Source: Glaciecola sp. UBA1851
GTDB lineage: Bacteria; Pseudomonadota; Gammaproteobacteria; Enterobacterales; Alteromonadaceae
Reading direction: 5' to 3'
Assembly: GCA_002338515.1 (NCBI GenBank)
Contig: DDIL01000057.1
Span: 45,571-89,863, forward strand
Length of the DNA: 44,293 bases
Of this stretch, positions 1 through 8,000 are shown one piece after another (position 1 is the stretch's first letter; the number at the start of each line of letters is the position of its first letter). The notes under the pieces were generated by a model. It was given only the letters and a program-made list of their open reading frames with translations. It searched no databases and was not told where the DNA came from. The translations under genes were made by a program, and so were the position numbers.

Positions 1-153
1 ACACTTGATAACAACAAGCAGCCTGTTAATCATTACTTTAAAGTAAAAGGCAATGTACTTTATACAGCTATGCCGCTAACGCTTTTTATGATCACGACAA
101 GGGCTATCATTGCCAAGTCAGACTGCTTGTTATATTTTTCTGAAGTTCAATAA
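1..153 (+). CDS. possible 3' end of an unidentified gene (partial)
   Basis: Frame 1 is open from the first base to a TAA at 151-153, which would give the last 50 residues of a protein entering from the left edge. It stops 3 bases before the stop codon of the convergent gene at 157. I recognise no domain in these residues. A 50-codon open frame in AT-rich DNA can occur by chance, so this is tentative. The stretch could instead be non-coding. Confidence 0.22.
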   Translation, partial: TLDNNKQPVNHYFKVKGNVLYTAMPLTLFMITTRAIIAKSDCLLYFSEVQ

Positions 154-156
154 CGA

Positions 157-717
157 CTATTTAAACAGCTGTTTACGAACAGTTAAAACGCCTAATGAAA
201 GTAATAACAATAACACTGCAGCAGGACTACTAACCGATCGCGTACCTTGTACTACTTCAATAAACGAGCCTGCCAAAAACACACCATCTGCGCCATCATC
301 ATCGAAAGAATCAGCAATTAATATTTCCCATAAGCCAGAGCCATCTGCAATTTCACCAGCAGTTAAGCTTAGTGTACCAGATGCAGTGTAGACGCCAGGT
401 TCATCAGAAAACGCTAAGTCTACTTCACACACTACCCCAAAATCAGCGCAGCCTATTTCTTGTGTACCAAACTGGAAAAATGTATCACTGTCTATATGGC
501 CCACTTCTAATACCATTTCACTGCCCCATGACGGCTCAAGGGCTTGATAAATAAAGTTGTAGCCTATCTCTAACACTTCGCTAGTATCAGAATTGGTCAA
601 TCCAAAAATATTAAGATTTGCGCCATCAGCTTCTTGACCCTCTAACGAGATAACAACTGCATTAGCTTGAATAGATAAAGAAAGTAATAATGCCGCAATA
701 AAGCTTTGTTTTTTCAT
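157..717 (-). CDS. exported protein with PEP-CTERM-like C-terminal sorting signal
   Basis: This 186-residue protein starts with a Sec signal peptide (MKKQSF, a hydrophobic core, ending near QANA). It ends with a short serine/proline motif (SSPAA), a run of leucines and valines, and a basic tail (RKQLFK). That tripartite tail is the plan of PEP-CTERM/exosortase sorting signals, which are cut and processed at the inner membrane before release to the surface. The middle is acidic (many D, E, G, S), as expected for a secreted beta-rich protein; the paired cysteines near residues 89 and 96 could form a disulfide. GGAAC lies 7 bases before the ATG. No exosortase gene is visible here. The function of the mature protein is unknown. 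Confidence 0.7.
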   Translation of the reverse strand: MKKQSFIAALLLSLSIQANAVVISLEGQEADGANLNIFGLTNSDTSEVLEIGYNFIYQALEPSWGSEMVLEVGHIDSDTFFQFGTQEIGCADFGVVCEVDLAFSDEPGVYTASGTLSLTAGEIADGSGLWEILIADSFDDDGADGVFLAGSFIEVVQGTRSVSSPAAVLLLLLSLGVLTVRKQLFK

Positions 718-941
718 AGTAGTTCCATTTTTATAAAAGTAATTTCACGGTTAATAACAGTCGCACTAGCTAATACTTGTTACTGTATTCACTGCTAAAC
801 TTACGCTGTGAATTACAAACAACAATCGTTTTTTAGAAAGCAACAACTTTGTTTACAAATTAAGCCGTTTGCCACCTCTAAAACAAACGACTCAAATTGA
901 TTCTTTTTAAACTAGATTCATACTCACAATATCGAATGTGT

Positions 942-1736
942 TCATTTTCCAACAGCCGATTGGGCTGCATTATCAGGAGTGTTTTTCTGCTCTGATTTAT
1001 CTGGATGTAACCATTTAGCAAACAGTAAGCCCAGTTCGAATAGTAACCACATAGGAATAGCCAATAACGTTTGGGATATCATGTCTGGTGGTGTCAATAA
1101 CATTGCTATCGCAAAGGCACCAACTATAACGTAAGACCTATTTTGTTTTAATTTCTCTACTGTTGTTGCACCACTCCATACTGCCACCATGGTGAATATA
1201 GGTACTTCAAATGCAATTCCAAAGGCAAAAAACAGTTTTATCATAATGTTCAAACTGTTAGTCATATCAGGTATATAGCGAATACCCTCAGGCACAACTG
1301 ACGGAAAAAATTGAAACATAAGAGGAAATACAGCGAAATAACAAAACACCATTCCTGAATAAAAAAGCACGATGCTGCTTGCCAATATTGGCCCGCCTAG
1401 TTTGCGTTCTTTAGTATATAAACCTGGCGCAATGTAAGACCAAATTTGGTGCAGAATAATAGGTACAGCAAGGAAAAAGGATAAAATAAGCACCAATTTA
1501 AAGGGAGTGAAGAATGGATCAATTAATCCTGTCGCTACCATTTCACTATTTTCAGGTAGTTTTTCCATTAGTGGATTTACAAGTATTAAATAGACCTCAT
1601 TGGCAAACGCAATAAGGGATATAAACAAGATGACAACGGCTAGCACAGCTTTTATCAACCGTGTTCTAAGCTCTACTAAATGCGACAATAGCGGCATTTC
1701 AGTTTGTTCATATTGATTCTTAGGCTTTTCAGACAT
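942..1736 (-). CDS. tatC: Sec-independent protein translocase subunit TatC
   Basis: This 264-residue polytopic inner-membrane protein is the Tat receptor subunit that recognises twin-arginine signal peptides on folded proteins. The N-terminal cytoplasmic segment carries the family signature (HLVELRTRL near residues 19-27), followed by about six hydrophobic segments. The second periplasmic loop and the FAFGIAFEVP motif near residues 171-180 are typical. Length matches the family (about 250-260). It is the last gene of tatABC, 10 bases after tatB, so the three subunits are probably made from one message. The C-terminal tail is hydrophilic and variable, as usual. Confidence 0.97.
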   Translation of the reverse strand: MSEKPKNQYEQTEMPLLSHLVELRTRLIKAVLAVVILFISLIAFANEVYLILVNPLMEKLPENSEMVATGLIDPFFTPFKLVLILSFFLAVPIILHQIWSYIAPGLYTKERKLGGPILASSIVLFYSGMVFCYFAVFPLMFQFFPSVVPEGIRYIPDMTNSLNIMIKLFFAFGIAFEVPIFTMVAVWSGATTVEKLKQNRSYVIVGAFAIAMLLTPPDMISQTLLAIPMWLLFELGLLFAKWLHPDKSEQKNTPDNAAQSAVGK

Positions 1737-1746
1737 GTCTATTGAC

Positions 1747-2109
1747 CTAATTTAAAGGGTTAACTTGCTGATTAGATTTGTTAACTTGGCTACATGTACC
1801 ATCTTCAATCTGTGCAATGGCATTATTCCCGCTTTTATTTTCTTGATTTTTATTAGCTTGTTGCCCAGTTAACTTATCTAATCCTAATGGGTTTTTCATA
1901 TGGTGTTTTTGAGCTTCTATTTGCCTGCGCAACTCATCCATCTCTAGCTCTCTGCTCATCTCAGATTTAAACGAATTAACATTTCGCCTCATACCGCCAA
2001 ACCATTTACTCAGTTGACGAGCAGCAACTGGCAATTTATCTGGTCCCAAAACGGTTAAACCCACAATAAGTAAAATGCAAAGCTCAATAAAGCCAATATC
2101 AAAAGGCAT
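1747..2109 (-). CDS. tatB: Sec-independent protein translocase subunit TatB
   Basis: This 120-residue protein has a single N-terminal membrane helix (FIELCILLIVGLTVLGP), then the hinge glycine/proline and an amphipathic helix (residues about 24-60). The pattern MPFDIGF...E...VLGPDKLP is diagnostic of TatB rather than TatA, including the conserved glutamate near residue 9 in the membrane helix. TatB binds TatC and contacts the signal peptide. The gene lies between tatA (5 bases upstream) and tatC (10 bases downstream). The C-terminal part (after about residue 75) is rich in Q, N and K, probably disordered, and varies widely between species. Confidence 0.96.
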   Translation of the reverse strand: MPFDIGFIELCILLIVGLTVLGPDKLPVAARQLSKWFGGMRRNVNSFKSEMSRELEMDELRRQIEAQKHHMKNPLGLDKLTGQQANKNQENKSGNNAIAQIEDGTCSQVNKSNQQVNPLN

Positions 2110-2114
2110 AACGA

Positions 2115-2354
2115 TTATCCATTTCGGTTAACAGTTGAATTTTTCTCTACAAAGTCAGAATCTAATAAAGTGTCGTCGTTTTCTTTTGTTTGCTCTAAAG
2201 ACTTGAGTGGCTCTTCCTCATTTTCTTTCATTCCTTTTTTAAAGCCCTTAATTGCTTCACCTAAGTCTCCCCCCACGTTCCGCAACTTTTTGGTGCCAAA
2301 AAGCATCATCACAATCAATAAAAGAACTAAAATTTGCCAAACACTAATACCCAT
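2115..2354 (-). CDS. tatA: Sec-independent protein translocase subunit TatA
   Basis: TatA forms the variable-size ring or patch through which folded proteins cross the inner membrane. I place the start at MGISVWQ (79 residues) and not at an in-frame ATG 13 codons earlier. TatA proteins begin with a short M-G-x-S/I-x-W-Q segment, and AGGAAAAACG lies just before this ATG. The membrane helix is about residues 6-20, followed by the signature FGTKKLR and the amphipathic helix with GGDLGEAIKGFKKGM. The acidic tail is typical. It lies 133 bases downstream of phoX on the same strand. Confidence 0.95.
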   Translation of the reverse strand: MGISVWQILVLLLIVMMLFGTKKLRNVGGDLGEAIKGFKKGMKENEEEPLKSLEQTKENDDTLLDSDFVEKNSTVNRNG

Positions 2355-2446
2355 CGTTTTTCCTAAATATTCATTGCCAAAGAAACGTAACAACTCAAAC
2401 GCTAATCTGAACGTATAAAAACACTTGATGTCCTCTTATGAAACAC

Positions 2447-2468
2447 CTCCAAACATCCCTGTTTGGAG
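2447..2468 (-). terminator. hairpin between phoX and tatA (possible weak terminator)
   Basis: An 8-base perfect stem (CTCCAAAC / GTTTGGAG) with a 6-base loop starts 20 bases after the phoX stop codon. On the minus strand it is followed by GTGTTTCAT, not a clean U tract. It could terminate weakly or trim the phoX message while allowing some read-through into tatABC. Confidence 0.45.
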
Positions 2469-2487
2469 TACAACGCACTACACTTAA

Positions 2488-4440
2488 CTAAGAGCCAATA
2501 ATGGCACCATTTTTACGACGCAACACTAGCGTGCAATCTCGCGGAATAGTGGTTCCATCAGGTACAGCAGGGAAGTTAGTTGACGATGGGTTACCGTTAC
2601 CTGGATGTTGTAAATTGACAAATGCAGTTCTTCTATCTGGCGTGACAGTAAAACCGGTTACTTCATCACTTGCCACGCCCACCAATAAACGCTTAGGTTC
2701 AGGCACTTTTTTGTTGGTATCAATAACGGTTAATTGGTCTTGCAATCCATCAGGTTGACCGCCATCTGTACCAATGAATAATCGACCGCTATTGTCAGCC
2801 CATGCCAAATCTGGATCAGTGAACACACCTTCTGTTCCTCTAGTATCAGATGAAAGTAAGTATATTTCCCAAGTAAAGGTTGTACCTAAATGGTCGCCAG
2901 AATCCAACGTACGAATAATATGTCCGTCACTATTCGGAGCTTGAGGATTTGCAGCGTCAGCAACTTCACGTTGTGTGTTATTGGTAAGTGTCCAATATAC
3001 CTCGCCGTTTTTGCCAATAGTGGTCCACTCTGGACGGTCCATAGGTGTTGCACCTAGGATGTCAGCAGCAACACGTGCATAAACTAAAAGCTCAGCTTGA
3101 TCGGCAAACCTTTCACCTAATAGCGGATTGTCTATAGTTAGCTCCATCCATTCGCCGGTGCCGTCATCATTGTAGCGTGCAACATACAACTTACCATCAT
3201 CAAGCGGACTTTTACCTTCTTCAATGGCCGTTTCCCAAGCTTCATTCGATACATACTTGTAGCAATAATCAAAACGCTGATCGTCACCCATATAGGCTGC
3301 AATACGACCATTTTTACTTTCAGCAATGGCAACCGCTTCGTGCTTAAATCTACCCATAGCTGTACGCTTAACTGGTTTTTTTGTGCCATCTAATGGATCT
3401 ATTTCTACAATCCAACCAAATCTATGTTGTTCATTCACATATTCAGGATCAGATAAATCGAAACGTTTATCAAAGAAATGCCATCCATAACCAAATCCGT
3501 CAAAATCAAATCCATAACGAGCTTGCTCATCACTTCTCACAGCATTAAAACCGTCAGAATCAAGAGATGCTGAACCAAAGTAGCCGTTAAAGTTTTCTTC
3601 ACATGTCAAATAGGTGCCCCATGGAGTTGCCCCTGAGCCACAATTATTAACCGTACCAAGCGGCATATTCCCCGCTGGGTTTTGAAGTAATGGAGATGCC
3701 GTAGCAGGACCAGAAAATTCAACTGGTGTATTCACTGTAATACGTCTCGAAGCGTCACTTGCTTCTACCTTCCACCCATCAAAATGCTCTTTAATGCGCA
3801 CAACAGATACGCCATGTACGTGTTGCGATAAACGCACATCTTCTAAACTTTCTGGAAAAGACTTACCAAGCACATGACTATTACGACCAAATTCATGATT
3901 TATACATAACATGCCGTCATCACTGCGCATTCTGTAATTTTTACCGTATTTGTCACGACCCGATGAATCAATTGGGAAGAACCACATTCCATCATGACCA
4001 ATACCTATTTGTAGTTCAGCCTCTGATGAGGTTGGACGAATAGTTGGGTCGCCAGCATATTCATTGGTAATGCCAGGTTCAATTGGCGTACCCCATGGAA
4101 TGATGGCCTGATATTCGTAATCTTCAGATATAGTTGGCATACGAGTATCCACTACATCTTCTATCGCTACTGGCTTAAAGCCTACTAGCTCTCTGTTAAT
4201 TCTATCGTTATCTCTAAACGATTTGTCACCTGCATCCCAACCACGTATACCTGCACTTGCAGCTGGTGAGAAAAATCCTGCCGCAGCCGCAACAGCGCCA
4301 CCGGCTAGTACTTTACGTCTTGATAAATTTGCTTGAAGTACATCTATAAAAGGTCGATTGCCAGACTCATTTGAAGAGAAACTTTCCTTATCATCATGAA
4401 TCTGTGCATTATCAATAGGGTTATCATCATGTTTCAACAT
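2488..4440 (-). CDS. phoX: PhoX-family alkaline phosphatase, Tat-exported
   Basis: PhoX (DUF839) enzymes are secreted Ca/Fe-dependent phosphomonoesterases that release phosphate from organic esters under phosphate starvation. This protein (650 residues from the ATG at 4440) has a late Tat signal: SRRKVLAGG, then an alanine-rich core and ASAG near residues 40-65. The body shows family features such as CEENFNGYFG, FGRNSHVLG and the C-terminal VNLQHPG. The ATG at 4440 is preceded by GGGAATTGGTA; a TTG two codons earlier is less likely. PhoX is a classic Tat substrate, and tatABC follows directly downstream. A PhoB-box array lies upstream. Length is close to characterised PhoX proteins. Confidence 0.93.
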   Translation of the reverse strand: MLKHDDNPIDNAQIHDDKESFSSNESGNRPFIDVLQANLSRRKVLAGGAVAAAAGFFSPAASAGIRGWDAGDKSFRDNDRINRELVGFKPVAIEDVVDTRMPTISEDYEYQAIIPWGTPIEPGITNEYAGDPTIRPTSSEAELQIGIGHDGMWFFPIDSSGRDKYGKNYRMRSDDGMLCINHEFGRNSHVLGKSFPESLEDVRLSQHVHGVSVVRIKEHFDGWKVEASDASRRITVNTPVEFSGPATASPLLQNPAGNMPLGTVNNCGSGATPWGTYLTCEENFNGYFGSASLDSDGFNAVRSDEQARYGFDFDGFGYGWHFFDKRFDLSDPEYVNEQHRFGWIVEIDPLDGTKKPVKRTAMGRFKHEAVAIAESKNGRIAAYMGDDQRFDYCYKYVSNEAWETAIEEGKSPLDDGKLYVARYNDDGTGEWMELTIDNPLLGERFADQAELLVYARVAADILGATPMDRPEWTTIGKNGEVYWTLTNNTQREVADAANPQAPNSDGHIIRTLDSGDHLGTTFTWEIYLLSSDTRGTEGVFTDPDLAWADNSGRLFIGTDGGQPDGLQDQLTVIDTNKKVPEPKRLLVGVASDEVTGFTVTPDRRTAFVNLQHPGNGNPSSTNFPAVPDGTTIPRDCTLVLRRKNGAIIGS

Positions 4441-4531
4441 TACCAATTCCCATAGTCAGTTAAAGTTATAATTTTGTGTTTATGAACATGAATACTTACA
4501 ACAATCCACGAGCCGGATAGATGTTGAAGGA

Positions 4532-4608
4532 AAAAGATGACAAATCATTGACGGTTTTGTGAACAATTTTTGGCACATTAGTTACAGACATTTTACAAAT
4601 TTATGACA
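4532..4608 (-). promoter_or_regulatory. phased PhoB-box array upstream of phoX
   Basis: Read on the minus strand from 4608, the sequence divides into seven consecutive 11-base units starting TGTCA, TGTAA, TGTAA, TGCCA, GTTCA, CGTCA and TGTCA. Most are followed by A/T-rich bases. PhoB binds 11-base direct repeats of CTGTCAT plus four A/T bases, replacing the -35 element. The first unit pairs, TGTCATAAATT and TGTAAAATGTC, are the best match. The last unit ends 91 bases before the phoX ATG. PhoB control is an inference from the motif; the motif itself is visible. Confidence 0.75.
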
Positions 4609-5058
4609 TTGTTTCAGCGCAGGAGGGCGATGTTGGTGCTAGTTTCATCACTCAACTTAATAAATAAGTAGTGCTTTAGAAATAAATTTTTACTCCAACT
4701 TTTCTTTAAAAAAGTGTCCTTTATTTATTATTTCTGCCGATAACTAAGTGAAAAACTTAAAAAGTAATGTTTGGTATATGTACACATACTAATTTATTGG
4801 GCGTTGTGATGCCTTCGATTGATACAAAGGCGCCATGTTTTATAGGTACAGATACTGATTAGAAGTCGCCGAATGTGACTAATGTTAAAGAACGGGCCTT
4901 GAATACGATAAGCATCAATTTGTTATGGGCATTCGTTGCAAACATATATTAAATTGCATACCTAATAACATAGGTAGCTACATTATAAACTTCCGGCAAC
5001 GCTTATTATTGAGTGTTGCTAGTACTATCAATCTTTGAGGTTTCTACACTAAAAAATT
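4609..5058. other. intergenic region between phoX promoter and PAS/coiled-coil gene
   Basis: I see no gene here. The only structure noted is an 8-base stem with one G-T pair (4996-5003 with 5012-5019, loop 5004-5011), 39 bases before the ATG at 5059. It would lie in the 5' leader of the downstream message. The rest is AT-rich and presumably holds the promoter for the 1530-residue protein. A TTGCAA at 4936-4941 is a possible -35, without a convincing -10. Confidence 0.4.
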
Positions 5059-8000
5059 ATGTTCTTATCAAGAATTACTGAAATATTACAATTTGCATTC
5101 ACAACATTTCATCGGTACTCGAGAAAAATGTGTGTGTGCGTTATTTTTGCAATGCTAAACGTATCAAATGCTTACGCGGTTGGTGATCTAATTAAATCGC
5201 AAAGCGTTGAAGATTTAACCATGGGCGCATATGGGGTTAGTGCATTAATAGGCTTATTTTTTGTAATGTTAATATGGCAAATGCTGTCATCAAAAAGCAG
5301 AGTGAACGCAGTAAAAAAACAATTAGAAGAATATAACCAAATAAAAGCAAACGCATCTGTAGGTATACTTAAAGTTGATTTGAACGGCAAGATTTTGTCA
5401 GTTTCAGATTGTGCTACTCGGCTACTTGGTAGAATGGAAAATAAATTATTAGGCCAAGATTTTGCAGCATGTTTTGCACCCGACTACCAAGAACAATTAG
5501 GCTCATTGTTAACAGGCAATGAAACCTCTATTACGGCTAAATCAAAGGCAAGTAATATGTACTTGCAATTAGATGCTAGTAAACTAATCACTCTGCAATC
5601 TAAGCAAGTTTACATATTAACGCTGACAAATATTAATCAAACTTTTAAACAAAAGAGTTTTGCAACGCAGTTATTAGATCAGAATAACAAAACCCTTGAA
5701 GCGCTTAACGTCGGTCAATTGTGGTTTGATTTAAACAATGATTCATTTGTTTATGACAAAAAGTGTGCGTCACTTACCTCATTACCTATAGAATATTTTG
5801 ATAGTAAATCAAAGTCAGAGACTTGTTTAGACCAACCTATTCGCTGGTTCAATGAACAAATTCACCCCAATGATTTGAATAACTGGACAAAAGCACTACA
5901 TAATGCAGCATCAGATGGGAGTAGCGAGGTAAGCATCAGGCTACAAATAGCATCCGATTCAGAAACACATTCATTCATTGCACTGTATGCTTTTTTAGTT
6001 TCAATAGAAAACACTGACACGAAAAAAGTACATATGTGCGTTTTGAAAAATACGCAGTCTGAGCAATATCACCAAGAAGCAGATAATCAACTTCAGATTA
6101 GACAAACGCTTCTAAATGCTAGTCATAATCCAATTTACTCAATTGATGTTAAAGGCAATATTTTATGGTCTAACTCACCTTTTAACATGCTGTTTAGACG
6201 CATGTTGCCAAATAATAAAAGTAAAAATGTGTTTGATAGTGAATTCTTTCCTGATGAAGTACGCAAACTTCATCAAAACTCGTTGGGTGTGGCGGGCAGA
6301 AGTTACGATATAGAATTTGAATTGTCAGATCCAGATCATAATTCAACATCGGTATATTTTTACAAATTAACGCTATCTTTTTACTCTATCAAAGACCGCC
6401 TCAGCGACCAATCTAGCATTGGTATGATTGGAATATTGCAAGATTTAAGTGCGCTTAAACAGTCTGAACAAGCCCTAATTGAGCAAAAGCTACAATTAGA
6501 AAATATGCTCAATTTAGCGCCTGTTGCCATTGCCACTATTGATAAAGACGATAGAATTATTAACGCCAATAGCGTAATGTCTAGACGTTTAGGATTTAGT
6601 GATCAGGAACTCAAAAAGCAAGATTTCTACCATCTATTCAACGAGCCGGAACAAGCAGGTAAAGCGGCCAAACAAATTCATCAAACTGGCCATTTGCGCG
6701 ACTTCCATGCATCACTGAAAGGCAAGTCGAAAAAACTTCACCCTAGTGAACTTCATGTGGATGTAATTGATAAGGGTAGGCAAGAATACTTGTGCTGGAT
6801 TTCAGATCGATCTGACGAACAATTCCAACAAGATAAATTTGATAGCTTGTTAGAGCACAGCAGCATTCCTATGGCTACCTTGGGTGAAAACGGCTTCATT
6901 AAATTAAATCAGCAAGCATGTAAATTCTTCTGTATCAATGAAGAGTTCGAGCTATATGGGGTAACGCCTTTCTCTGACCGATTAAATGCTGATGAAGATA
7001 GCGCTAAAGCATTGAAACAAATAATTGATGAAGTAAAAGCCAGCGGTAAAGCAGAGTCTTTCGCTTGGGAGCATCAGGTAGGTGATTTGAAACTGCCTTG
7101 CCAAGCAACGTATGTTCCTTTGTATAAAGAACAAGCCTTTGATTCAATATTATGTATTTGGATGGATGAGCGCGAACTACAGAAAGCCGATGAAGCGCGT
7201 CAACAAGCAATCAACTTACAGCAAGCCGCTGAGCGTCAAATGCAAGAAAAGCAAAAACTATTGGCGACCAGCCAAGACCAGCTTGCTACTAAAATGAGAA
7301 CACTTGCTGATACCGAGCAGAAGCTATACTCGGTTCAGGAAGACTTAAACGAAACACAATCTGAATATACTTATTTAAAACAAGCACATGAAGACGTAAC
7401 AGCTAATTTAGCAGCGTTAAAAGAACAGTATGGGCAAAGTAGAAATCGCTTGGAACAAGCTGAAAAAACTAACGAAGAGCTAAGCTCACAACTCGCTAAT
7501 TCAACTGAGCAAATGGATGGCTTAAATAAGCAGCGAGAAGAAATTGCACAAGCATTGGCTGACAGTGAAGCCAAATATCAACAAGCACAACAAGACTTGC
7601 TTGCCAGTGAACAAAATGCGGCTAATTTGCGCGAACAACAAAATCAGCAAACCCAAAAAATGCGCGATTTGATTGATCAAATTCACAATATGAAAGAGTC
7701 TGTTTCAACTAAAGATGAGCAGATTTCTCAAGTAAATGATCAAATTACAAACTTGCAGTCAAAACTGAATGAATCAAGTAGTGCAACGGATAAACTTCGT
7801 GACCAATTAGAAAAGCAGAAACAAGCCAGTGAAGAAGCTGAAAATGCCCGAAGAGAAATAGAACACTCTTATCAAATTGCACAAAGCGAACTGAATAATA
7901 AAGAACGTCACCTAAGCCATTTGCAAAGTGAAATGGACAAATTAGAAGAAATGTCCAATCAAGAAAAAGGTGATATGCAAGCGCAACAGTCGGCGCTTAA

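Noticed and set aside
2170..2418. Open frame on plus over tatA
   Set aside because: It is antisense to tatA, with no independent start signal or recognisable domain.
4630..4671. A 13-codon open frame (MLVLVSSLNLINK) directly after AGGAGG upstream of phoX
   Set aside because: The Shine-Dalgarno to ATG distance is only about 3 bases, too short. The frame lies on the opposite strand to phoX and shows no leader-peptide features.
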